Shown: positions 1-9,969 of the stretch, piece after piece
Layout: every line of letters begins with the position of its first letter
Position numbering within the stretch: the stretch's first letter is position 1
NCBI GenBank assembly: GCA_963691705.1
Contig: OY829542.1
Coordinates: 53,423,002-53,487,001, forward strand
Reading direction: 5' to 3'
DNA: 64,000 bases
From: Viola odorata
Taxonomy: Eukaryota; Streptophyta; Magnoliopsida; Malpighiales; Violaceae
Translations under genes and position numbers: made by a program
The notes under the pieces: generated by a model
Seen by the model: the letters and a program-made list of their open reading frames with translations, nothing else
Told to the model about the DNA's origin: nothing
The model's database searches: none

Positions 1-134
1 CCTAATAATCAGCCTAATAATTAGCCTATTAATTAGCTATTCACATCCCTAAATATCAGGCTAAATATATTCTATAGTTATTAGAAGATATACTTAGATT
101 TACAGATTAGGAGATATTTACAGCTCACACTAAC

Positions 135-3100
135 AGTCCCTTCATGATCAAGTTGAAGAACCCACCTGAAGACATAAATATAGAGAGATGCTATAATCGT
201 GCCTAGAAATAAAAATATGGCATAAAGGGACAACATTTTGCTTACCATGATACTACAGCATGAACTCTACCATCACTGGCTGCCTTGATAAGCACCTCAG
301 TTTCCCCCTGGCTGTCTGGTCGTTTCCAAAAGTCAAATTCAAAAATCTTGAAGGGTTCTGACAGCTGAATGAATTCTAAATTAAGCAAGAATAAAAGCAA
401 TTGGACCCTCTTCAGAAGTCAGTAGAAGAGTGAATTTTCTTTACCAGTTTTATTTCCTTTGATAGTGCATCACAATGCAGGGGATGTTGATGCGGTTTGA
501 GACATAAAATAGTATCCAAGCCAGCTGGGACAAGATGAATGTTGTCAAATGCTTTTGCTTCATTATTAGACAAATCATGCAGCTTCCGCAGGAATGCACT
601 TTCAACCAACTTTAGTATTGCAAAACAAACAGAAAAACAATTGCAAATTCACCCATGTGAGAGTTGGAATGATGAGAAAAAACTTTTTTCAACTACAAGA
701 TATCTAGACAATAGAGGCGCATATGTAGGCACAACTTCATTTCTTGCCATAAAATGCAACGACACTGTAAACATCTCCAAATTCCATGCATCGAACCACT
801 AAAATTTTAGCTTTATAAAAATGAAAATTTGAAAAAAGAAGAAGATTCCAACACCAGCTAAACACCTGGCCGTAAGTAGTCGCACGATACGGTACAGTTA
901 TTGGAGTTTCAGTCAGCAGCATGTCATGTGCATGTTGCAGTGTTGGTATTAACCCTTCACCCAGTAACTCTGAATCCAATATCTCACTTACCTATCAAAA
1001 CAAAGATAAACACAATAAAATACCAAAAAGCAAAAAAAAAAGGGCATGCATTATGCTTAAACATGCTGGCACTCACAAGAACATCTGCACGCCCAGCAAT
1101 GTCCACACCAACCTTCACTTCATCAGACCTCTTGTTAATAACTTTTATATTCCTTCCCATACCATTACGGTGCAGTACTTTTTTCAACAGTTTTACCATG
1201 GGAAGGTATGATTCACAAGCAGTCACCATACCCGTAGAATTCGAACCCATTGCTCGTGCCGCCATCATTGATAGCAATCCAGTCCCAGCCCTACACAAAT
1301 TTATTTATTTATTATTTTGAACAACAATACCACTCTTAACGGGTAAAAGCTAAAAAACAACCCTAAACTTTAAAGTTTTATTTAATCGCAACCCTGAACT
1401 TTTATTTTGTTAAATTACAACCCTGGTCAAACACGAATTGTTTAAGTTACCCCCTACCGTGATAGAAATCAGACGTGGCACCATTGACCAACGTTATGTG
1501 CCACGTCAGCATCTCCTGCCACGTCAGATGATACCGTCGTGTTTAACTAGGGTTGTAATTAAACAAAATAAAAGTTCAGGGTTGTGATTAAATAAAACTT
1601 TAAAGTTCAGGTTGAAAAATTCCAAAAAATGTAATAATTACAAGAAAAATGTACAAATTCCAAAAAAAATGTAAAAATTCACAAAAATAATTGGAAAAAT
1701 ATATTACTCCAAAACCCTTCCCATTACCGCACCCTTCCCTCAGTTCTCAACCCTAGAACGCCCCACTTTTCTCTCACTTCTCTTCGATTTGGTGAGTAGT
1801 TTTTGATGTTCATCTCTTAAAAATTTCAAAAAATGTTAAAATTTCAAAAAAAATTGTAAAAATTTCAAAAATAATTTAATTAATCTAAAAATTCAGAAAC
1901 AATGTAAAAATTCTAAAAAGATGTAAAAAAATCCAAAAATAATTTAATTAATAAAAAAATCAAGAAAAATGTAAAAATTCCAACAATATGTAAAAATTCC
2001 AAAAAATGTACAAATTCTAAAAAATATATACAAATTCCCAAAAAAATATAAAAATTCCCAAAAAAACTTAAATATCTACAATTAATAATTTTTTTACAAT
2101 TTTTTCTATTTTTAGATTAATTAATTATTTTTTAGAATTTTAATATTTTTTTTGGAATTTGTACATTTTTCTTGGAATTATTACATTTTTTGGAATTTTT
2201 CAATTTTTTCTGAATTTTTAGATTAATTAAATTATTTTTGGATTTTTTAGAATTATTTTTGTGAATTTTTACATTTTTTTTAATTTAATTATATTATTTT
2301 GGAGTAGGGTTGTGGAGTAATATATTTTTTTCAGCAAAAATCAGAAATCACATAATAAATTTCGGTAGGGGTAAAAGCTGAAAAACAACCCTGAACTTTA
2401 AAGTTTATTTAATCGCAACCCTGAACTTTTATTTTGTTTAATTACAACCCTTGTCAAACACGACTGTGCCATCTGATGTGGCAGGAGACGCTGACGTGGC
2501 ACCACTGACGTGGCACATAACGTCGGTCAACGGTGCCACGTCTGATTTCTGTCACGGTAAGGGGTAACTTAAACAATTCATGTTTGACCAGGGTTGTAAT
2601 TTAACAAAATAAAAGTTCAGGGTTGCGATTAAATAAAACTTTAAAGTTCAGGGTTGTTTTTTAGCTTTTACCCTTATTAACAATTAAATTCAAACTGCCA
2701 AATTGCAACAACATCACACATCATAACGGTTAACATATTTTGAACCAACTGCAACAATGTGCTAAATTAAAAGCGCGAATTGAAAAAATTTAAAAATTAC
2801 AAACTAAAATAAAAAATTTAATGAACTAAACAGAGGCTTACCCAATGTCGAGCACGTGGCAAGGTTTGGTGATGGATTTTTCGATGGCTTGGCGGTAAGC
2901 TCTGTTTCTTGTGGAGTCATTCAGCATGTCCAAATACGATGTCGTGGCCAGGAGGCCGTTTTGGGGATTTCCGGAAGCTTCTCCGCAATCGTCGTTCTGT
3001 TCTTCAATGACGACCCACTCTGAGTTTTCGGTGAGCGGGTCGAGCTTCAATTGAAACATTCGCTGGGTTGACTCGGAGCTCATGGCTTGGGCTTGAGAGG

Positions 3101-3206
3101 AGGCGAACGAAGCGAGATAGAAGTGAGGGAGAAGGCAGAGTTGAGCGCGGCGGGAGACGTAGAGAAAGCGAAGAGCATCTAGCGTTTTAGAGAGTAATGA
3201 AGTCAT
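135..3206 (-). CDS. PRMT7: Protein arginine methyltransferase 7 (PRMT7-type), 5' part, six exons, runs off the left edge
   Basis: Class I SAM-dependent methyltransferase that methylates arginines in proteins. Exons on the minus strand, with GT-AG ends checked and phases joining: 3206-2842, 1290-1077, 991-866, 609-445, 364-246 and 165-135; the rest lies beyond base 1. Exon 1 encodes the PRMT7-like start (QLKLDPLTENSEWVVIEE, then ATTSYLDMLND) and half of SAM motif I (HVLDIG). Exon 2 completes it (AGTGLLSMMAARAM). Exon 3 holds the double-E loop (SEILDSELLGEGLIP). Exons 4 to 6 read VPAGLDTI, FKIFEFDFWKRP and WWVLQLDHEG, typical of plant PRMT7. Start: the first ATG is at 3206, but MSSES at 3083 is the more likely true start because homology begins just after it; the arginine-rich 41-residue extension could instead be a targeting peptide. 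Intron 1 (about 1.55 kb) is filled with foldback repeats, and the 5' flank is retrotransposon. The exon 6 donor (GTTAGT) is less certain. Confidence 0.88.
1341..2673. repeat. Composite foldback/MITE cluster inside PRMT7 intron 1
   Basis: The outer ends are inverted repeats: GGGTAAAAGCTAAAAAACAA at 1341 and its complement ending at 2673. Each end is itself a hairpin-like unit. One complete copy is 2369-2673 (305 bp), and a copy lacking its last bases is 1341 to about 1614. Both contain inverted arms with ACAACCCTGAAC and CACGTCAG words. The 750-bp centre (1615-2368) is extremely AT-rich and made of repeated AAAATTCCAAAAAATGTA words present in both orientations, so the interior can fold back too. 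Flanking 8-mers CTCTTAAC and TTATTAAC agree at 6 of 8 positions, so a target duplication is possible but not clean. No coding capacity. Confidence 0.7.
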
Positions 3207-3229
3207 GAAGAAGACGATAGTGCTGTGGG

Positions 3230-4254
3230 GAGCAATACCATAAACGCTACAAAAAGATGCAAGCTATGTGCCCCTCACATAACCTTACCGAGCACGCCCT
3301 AATCCAATATTTTTGTGAAGGTCTCAAAGGCCGTGACAAGGCATTGCTCAACGCCGCTGGTGGTGGTGCTATCACCAGACTCACCCCTGCTGCCGCGAAG
3401 GCCACCATAGAGTTAATGGCAAGAAATTACATAACCGAGGAAAGCAGTCATCTAGGGCAAGATGCCCAAGTGGCCGCGATGCAGATTCAATTAACCGCTA
3501 TGATGGGCATGCTTCAGAACATGGCCCCTGGACAGTCAGTTCAGGTCAAGGCTTGTCAGATTTGCAACTTGACCGATCATCCAACAGATACATGCCCCCA
3601 TATCCCTGATGAGATCCAGAGTATCAACGCCATTGGTAATTACAATCAGGCCTCATATGCACAAAACTACAATCAGGTGTGGAGACCACAAAACTCCGGT
3701 TGGGGCAACCATCAGCAAGCGTCTAGCCTAGGACAACCGATGCAGCATAATCAGTACATGAATCAGGCCCAGCCACCTTTCAACGTCCAAGACTTCAAGC
3801 CTAGATCTACCTACCCAACAACCAGCAGTCTTTCTATCAAGCCAATCAGGGCCAGACCTCCAATTCATCTGCCCCACTGGTTGATGAGGTAGCTCACTAC
3901 AGAAGCATCATCACGGATCTACAAAACCAAATGAGCATCATGGCCGCGGACATGAAAGAATTGAAAAACAAAGGCAGATTGCCGCCCCAGACCGAGGCAA
4001 ATCCAAAGCACAATATGTGTGCTATGACTCTTCGCAGTGGCTATGTCTTACCCCCCCAAGAGCATCTAGGCCTCGACGCCAAAAAATCCTTCCCAGAGCA
4101 TCTAGGCGTCGACGTCGAAAAGTCTCCTAAATCTGAAATCTTGCCCAAGAAAATTCCAAAAGCCAAGTTCATTGGGCCTAAACTCCCAAAAGTGATGGAG
4201 GATCGCATTAGATCTCCACGAGGGATGGCTCCACGAGGTGACACAAGCCCATAA
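3230..4254 (+). pseudogene. Element A gag relic
   Basis: In-frame gag sequence begins at 3230 (EQYHKRYKKMQAMCPSHN), before the first ATG at 3257, so the N-terminal part is missing. It has QYFCEGLKGRDKALLNAA, as in element B's gag, and a retroviral-type zinc knuckle C-x2-C-x4-H-x4-C (CQICNLTDHPTDTC). It is followed by a Gln/Asn/Pro-rich linker. A frameshift ends the first frame at 3892; homology resumes at about 3890-4254 (ITDLQNQMSIMAADMKEL, then MTLRSGYVLPP). The structural protein would form the cytoplasmic particle, but this copy is broken. Confidence 0.8.
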
Positions 4255-6013
4255 AAGTTCACCCAAGAGTATATACACAAGATCCTCGAGCCGCCCTTTC
4301 CTCAAAGGCTCGTCAAAACCAAGAAGAAGGAAGAGGATCGAGAAATCCTTGATATGTTCAGCAAAGTCCTCGTCAATATCCCACTTCTCCAGGCCATCAA
4401 AAATGTGCCTCGCTATGCCAAGTTCCTGAAAACGCTTTGCACTAACAAATGCCACTTGGCAGGGGTAGACAAGATAAGTGTGGGGGTGAATTTCTCTGCC
4501 ATTATCCAACAGAAGATCCCTCCAAAGTGCGAAGACCAGGGCATGTTTGTTATCCCTTGTACCATTGGGACCGTCAACATAGGCAAGGTTATGTGTGATC
4601 TAGGGGCTGGCATTAATGTCATGCCCTTGACGATTTTCAACCGTCTTGGCCTAGGACCCCTCGAGCCAACCCCGCTTGTTATCCAATTGGCCGATCACTC
4701 CGTCATTTACCCCGAAGGTGTAATTAAGGACGTCTTGGTCCAAGTAGGTGACTATTTCCCGCAAACTTCTATGTCATCGAAATGGAGAATGAAGAGACCG
4801 CTAAAGCCACAGACGTGCTTCTACGGTGACCATTTCTTGCTACAACCAAGGCAAAGATAGACGTTCATGACGCATCTATCTCTCTTGAGTTTTATGGAGA
4901 AATCAATAAGTTCAACATGATGGAAGCCATGCAATATCCTTCTGATCTTTCTTGTGTTAATTATGCTGATACGATCGATCCTTTGGTTGATAAAGTTACT
5001 GACTTGAATTCTATTGAACCTTTTCAGTCTGCCCTGGACAGGAGTATCACGTCATCATCATTGGACGTCTTGGCCTCGACAATTAAGACTCAATCAGAAT
5101 TACATGAAGTCGCTGCTGCGTTAGAAGAGCACTTAATTGTTGACGTTGTAGACCTTATTGTTACACAAATTTCCAATCTTGACGCGGACGACTCTATCCA
5201 GCTTGCCCTAGACAAAACTATTTCACCCGTAGCATTGGACCCCTTGGTCTTGACACTTGTGACTTCAGAGCACTTAATTGTTGATAGTGTTGACCCTATA
5301 GTTACACAATTTTTCGATCTTAATGCTGATAACTTTTTCCATCTTGCCCTCGACAGGAACATCACTACAAATTCATTGTTTGCCCCTTCTTTTCTGCAGG
5401 CCCCTAAGTTGAAGTTGAAGAGCTTGCCCTCGCACCTCAAGTACGCCTACCTTGGCGAACATGACACACTCCTAGTGATCATCTCTAGCAACCTTGATCC
5501 AGACGTAGAGCGCGAGCTGGTGTCCACACTCAAGGGATACCGTGAGACCCTTGGATGGACGGTCGTCGACGTTGACCCAGACCTTTGCACTCCTCAACTA
5601 GCCATGACTCCAGCTGTCGCCATGACCACTTTTGAGGCTATGGTAACCCCCGCCCCAGCTGCTACTGCCATTGCCTTGACCATCGAGGGCAAGACGCCCA
5701 ATGATAACCCAACTCCACAACCTGCCCCAAGACACAGCCAAGACTAACACTCACCACGATAAGTTGCTCTCTTTTAAAACCTTTGATACTGGACAAAAAG
5801 GTTTTACTTTACAATTCTTGTCTTAGGCTCTTTTCTAGAAAGTTGAAGCATAAGAGGACTGGCCCTTACCTTGTCAAGAAGGTGAATGATCATGGTGTGG
5901 TTGCGATCCAGAATATGGACACGGGCCTCATTTCCGAAGTGAGTGACCGCAGATTGGAGCTATTCCACGAAGGTTTCCACCCCTTGGTGGCAGACCCACC
6001 AGTCTTGCCCTAG
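4255..6013 (+). pseudogene. Element A protease / pol relic with RT, RNase H and integrase core deleted
   Basis: 4354-4860 encodes an aspartic protease region resembling element B's: KNVPRYAKFLKTLCTNK, IPPKCEDQGMF, and the active-site stretch CDLGAGINVMP. A frameshift near 4760-4860 breaks the frame. 4917-5747 encodes the variable acidic spacer between protease and RT (ALDRSITSSSLD-type repeats, then [19 protein letters not shown]). Just where RT should start, the frame runs into an Ala/Thr/Pro-rich tail and stops at 5747. 5783-6013 then encodes only the integrase C-terminal tail (KLKHKRTGPYLVKKVNDHG). About 2.5 kb of catalytic pol is therefore absent, and the copy cannot move by itself. Confidence 0.8.
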
Positions 6014-6458
6014 ACGCCTAACAATCGTCCAGGCCTGGACCGAAAAAAAATTGGCCAGTCAAGGAGGCATTTCATGCGCCTCATTTACTTTTTCCTCGTA
6101 TCTCTTTCTTTTAATAATTATTTCCGTTATCCCTTTCTTTTATTTTATTATTAGTTACTTTACTATTGGACAACATAACGATGGTTTTTTATCATTATTA
6201 TTTTTTCCCTCCCTTTGTTTTTATTTTTTCCTCCTCTCCCTCGTCCTTTCCAAATTTTGAAAAGGATGTTTTCTTTTTGCAGGTTGGGTTCGGCACAACC
6301 CACACTCCACTCATGTTTCTTTTTAATACTTTTTGTTATTCCTTTCTCATCATCACCAACCCACGCTCCACCTCATTATTATTTACCCATCTTTCTTTTT
6401 AATTAGTTTTTTGTTATTTCCTTAACATCTTCCTTTCATGTGGCTTTGTTTAAAAAAG

Positions 6459-6461
<3 letters not shown>
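6014..6461 (+). other. Element A 3' untranslated region, pyrimidine-rich
   Basis: Follows the integrase tail. A short inverted word GGAGGCATTTCATGCGCCTC lies at about 6064, in the position where element C has GGGAGGCAACCCATG. The rest is T/C-rich low-complexity DNA with no convincing coding frame. The segment 6412-6461 recurs at 7648-7690, so this part was locally duplicated. Confidence 0.5.
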
Positions 6462-6538
<77 letters not shown>

Positions 6539-7439
6539 GTTTTGCTAACCTGTCCACTTCATGGGTAGGTTAGCATTGTGTCCATTTTTCAATGGACACT
6601 AATTAACCCTCCTTTATTAAAACACTTTAATAGTCATTAAGGTTACAAAGGTAATATAACTACTATCTAATAAAAAATTAATTTCTCTCTCATCACCACA
6701 TTTAATTTTTCTCTTTTTCCTCTTCTCTCTATCCCTCACCCCTTTCTCTCTCTCCGTCATTTCCATTTTCCCTTCCTTTATTTATTAATTAAAAAATAAA
6801 TATAACATGTTCTTTTATTAATTAAAAAAAATGTTAAAATGGAACCTGAAAATTTGAATACTTTGCACAATGGATGACAAAATTTTATTCATATTTATTT
6901 TTATCCACTTTTTTTTTATCAGAAATATATACCAATAAATAAATAAAAAGGATGAATAAAAGGAGAGAGAGAATCCAATATCAAATTTATTAAATCGTTC
7001 TCATCATTTATGGATTATTGATAATTTTTTTGAATCATCGTTAAGAGAAGTTCGAGAACTTTTTTGGTTGCTTGTTTGTGAACAAAAAATATGTAGATTT
7101 TTTTTCTTTTTAAATTCTTTAACCTAAAATGCTTGAGCAATATATTATTCCTCGAAACTAATTTTTATAAAGAACAAGAGAATGACAGGAGAGTAGGAGA
7201 GGAAATTAAAAAGAAGAAGGAAATGACGCAGAGAGAGAAAGGGGTGAGGGAGAGAGAGAAGAGGAAAAAGAGAAGAAATTAAATGTGGTGATGAGAGAGA
7301 AATTAATTTTTTATTAGATAGTAGTTATATTACTTTTGTAACCTTAATGACTATTAAAGTGTTTTAATAAAAGAGGGTTAATCAGTGTCCATTAATGGAC
7401 ACAATGCTAACCTACCCATGAAGTGGACAGGTTAGCAAA

Positions 7440-7493
<54 letters not shown>
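6462..7493. repeat. (TA)n microsatellite split by a TIR element
   Basis: A long alternating TA tract (about 6462-6536) is interrupted by a 907-bp terminal-inverted-repeat element and resumes at 7444-7493. Another short TA tract lies at 7691-7724. Length-variable satellites of this kind are often mis-assembled, so the exact repeat number is unreliable. Confidence 0.85.
6537..7443. mobile_element. 907-bp non-autonomous TIR element with long inverted ends, inserted in a TA microsatellite
   Basis: The left end reads GGGTTTTGCTAACCTGTCCA and the right end is its complement (GACAGGTTAGCAAAACCC, ending at 7443). The inverted arms extend close to 200 bp: gaatgacaca-type words such as CATTGTGTCCATT, the TTAATAGTCATTAAGGTTAC stretch and the CTCTCTCATCACCACATTTAA stretch all recur in reverse near 7260-7400. 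There is no coding capacity, so it needs a transposase supplied elsewhere. The target duplication cannot be read because the insertion site is a TA repeat. The superfamily is not settled; a Mutator-like origin is possible from the long TIRs. Confidence 0.8.
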
Positions 7494-7503
<10 letters not shown>

Positions 7504-7921
7504 TAAATAAATCAAAAAAAAAATAAATAATGATTATTAAATTATTATTATTATTATTTCCATTATTCCTTTCTTTTGTTTTATTTAGTTTTTATTAATT
7601 CCTTTATTTCCTTTTATTTTTTCCTCCCTTTATTCCTTTTATTTTTTCCCTTAACATCTTCCTTTCATGTGGCTTTGTTTTAAAAAGGAATATATATATA
7701 TATATATATAAATATATATATATAAATAAATAAATAAATAAATAAATCAAAAACAAAAATAAATAATGATTATTAAATTATTATTATTATTATTTCCATT
7801 ATTTCTTTCTTTTGTTTTATTTAGTTTTTATTAATTCCTTTATTTCCTTTTATTTTTTCCTCTCTTTGTTCGTTTTATTTTTTCCCTCCTCCCTCATCCC
7901 GTTCAAATTTTGAAATTATAA
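7494..7921 (+). repeat. Direct tandem duplication of an AT/pyrimidine-rich segment
   Basis: The series AAATAAATAAATCAAAA, TTATTATTATTATTTCCATT and TTTATTTCCTTTTATTTTTTCC at 7494-7625 is repeated almost identically at 7722-7865. The CTTCCTTTCATGTGGCTTTG segment and a TA tract lie between them. The repeat unit is about 230 bp. No gene is seen. Confidence 0.75.
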
Positions 7922-8350
7922 GTGGGAATCCGCGTCTCAACGCGTTATCCACACGTCGCCGTCCAACCAGAACGTGCCACGCGTCACCAACGCACCACTC
8001 CGCGCGAGCCACGCGTCTTCAACGCGTCCAATCCGCGTATGCCACATGTCCCGCAATTCGCATCGACCAACCAGAGCGCGCCATGTGTCCCAGCCTTATC
8101 AAGAATCCGCCACGTGGCTGACCCTTATCCAAACACGTCTTATCCAGAATCCTAGTGCTACGAATCCTAAGGTGCCACGTGTCCCACAATCCGCATCCAC
8201 CAGTCGCCGCGCGCCAAACGTTTTCAACGGTCAAACGACCATTCCGCCCGCCACGTATCCAACGCGTCACTCCTCCATGCTCGTCCAATCGTAACGTGCC
8301 ACGTGTCCCAGACGAATCCGAGAGCGCCACGTGTCCCCGACGCTCCACTC
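7922..8350 (+). promoter_or_regulatory. GC-rich array of about ten CACGTG-like words in element A
   Basis: An abrupt GC- and CpG-rich island in AT-rich surroundings. Variants of GCCACGTGTCC recur at about 7973, 8008, 8040, 8077, 8108, 8171, 8250, 8296 and 8325: GCCACGCGTC, GCCACATGTCCC, GCCATGTGTCCC, GCCACGTGGC, GCCACGTGTCCC, GCCACGTATCC. ACGCGT words lie between them. The perfect copies contain CACGTG, the G-box core that plant bZIP and bHLH factors bind; whether anything binds here is inference. The open frames through it (77-151 codons) differ by frame, show only repeat-derived Arg/Pro/His-rich composition and resemble no family, so I do not call a gene. Confidence 0.55.
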
Positions 8351-9969
8351 CGGTCACTTACCTTTTTTTTTTCTTTTTTCGTTTTAATTTTTTTTTTATT
8401 CTTTTCTTTTCTTTTCTTTGCCTCCCTCTTTTCCAACGTTCATCCATGTCCCTTTCCTTCCTCACTCCATCTTCTTCCCTTGAAAGACACCCTAGCCACA
8501 CACTAACCAATCACCATATCCCCATCACCCACCGGTTATACATCTCCGTCACTGTTGGCCGCCGACTCTCACTCCCATTCTCGCCGCTCCGATCTAGGGC
8601 CGGAAGTTGAAGAAGCCGCCGAAAGTCCGACGACCCACAATGATCCCTCTCAGCCTTCCTAGTGGCTCAGATTGTGCATCATCGCCCGAGGGCAGTCAAC
8701 AACATTCTCTTCCCCCTCCTCCTTAAACTCCTTTTATTATCTAAACTCTCTAGTTTGTTTTGTGCATCTCTCTCGCATTGAGGACAATGCAAAGCCTCAG
8801 TGTGGAGAGAGGATTTATGTATATGTGTGATATTTTAGTATATATGTTGATTGCATGCTTTTGTGAAATATTAAAAAAATTCAGATTTTCAGATTTTGCA
8901 TGCCCAGTTTTTAAACCCCCTTGTATGGACACACTTTTTGATTTATGAGCTCATAGAAATGAACTACCTTTCATGTTTGTCTTGCCTAGATATTGCATGC
9001 TTTGTCTGCTAGCTCTTACAACCTGCATCTTGCCCTGGATATCAGCAATCATTTATAACACCTTACGAGCATTTGAGCTAAACAGTTATATTTTTCATGT
9101 GTGATTCAATGCTTAGCTAGACACTCAACTTGGTTTGCATGATACCCCTGGGTATGGGCACCATCAGTCTTAGGAAAGCAACAAAAAGACAAAAAAATAC
9201 TTTGCATCTATGTTTTCTTTCTTTTTCTTTCTACCCTTTCTCTTTTTCTTCATCTCGCCGTCGACACCCTATTTCGTTTAGGCGCCGACATCTTCTCATT
9301 TTTCTCTTCTTTAACCACTTGTTCTCACTATCCCTTGATTTCTTTTCCTTGGCAGGTGAGCAGTATTTGTCAGAGGTGGCGGGCTAGATGAGCAGCAAAG
9401 CCTAAGTGTGGGGGAGATCGACAACAAGGTGTAGATGCCAAAGAAGAGCTAGGGCAAAATCATCAAGCCTTAGTTGAAGTAAGTTGGCAAAATCCTCAAG
9501 CTAATTCATTCTTCATCAGCTGAAGTTTGTCAAATTCGTTTTCATCTTCGTCAAAAAAAAAAAAAATTAAAACCAGAAAAAGAAAAAGAAAAGAAAGTGT
9601 CATCTGGTCTCAAAATAAAAAGAAAAAAAAGGCAAAGTTATGAGGTTGATCATTGACAAAAGCGTTTTCAAAATAGTTTTCATAGAAGAAGTTGCGGAAA
9701 CCAGTGGCACACTAAGATTTCCCTAACCTGCTACAAAAGTAATTTAAAAGAGCTATCTATTTAAAACACCCTAATCCTCCTAAACATCTCCTAAGGCTCT
9801 AATCCGCCACTTTGCAAGGCCAATCGGCTATTACCTCAAGGGGCCTAAGCAAAGGAATCAGAAAACTTATGGAAAAGCTTAAGTGATTGATAAAAATAGT
9901 GAGGTCCTTCTTCTTAGACATCGGGAGTTGTTCTTCATCCTAAGGTCTTGTCTAGTCTGGCAACATTCC
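8351..9969 (+). other. Element A 3' non-coding region
   Basis: Contains pyrimidine-rich runs (8360-8420, 9200-9345), short words typical of the 3' regions of Athila-like elements (GAGGACAATGCAAAGCCTCAGTGTGGAGAGAGG split around 8780-8815; AAGTGTGGGGGAG at about 9403) and an A-rich stretch at 9553-9640. I see no convincing open frame. The AAGTGTGGGGGAG word looks like a polypurine tract, but no LTR follows it directly. Confidence 0.5.

Noticed and set aside
7922..8610. Three overlapping frames of 77, 106 and 151 codons in the GC-rich island
   Set aside because: All frames stay open only because the island is GC-rich and repetitive; the residues follow the CACGTG-like repeat.
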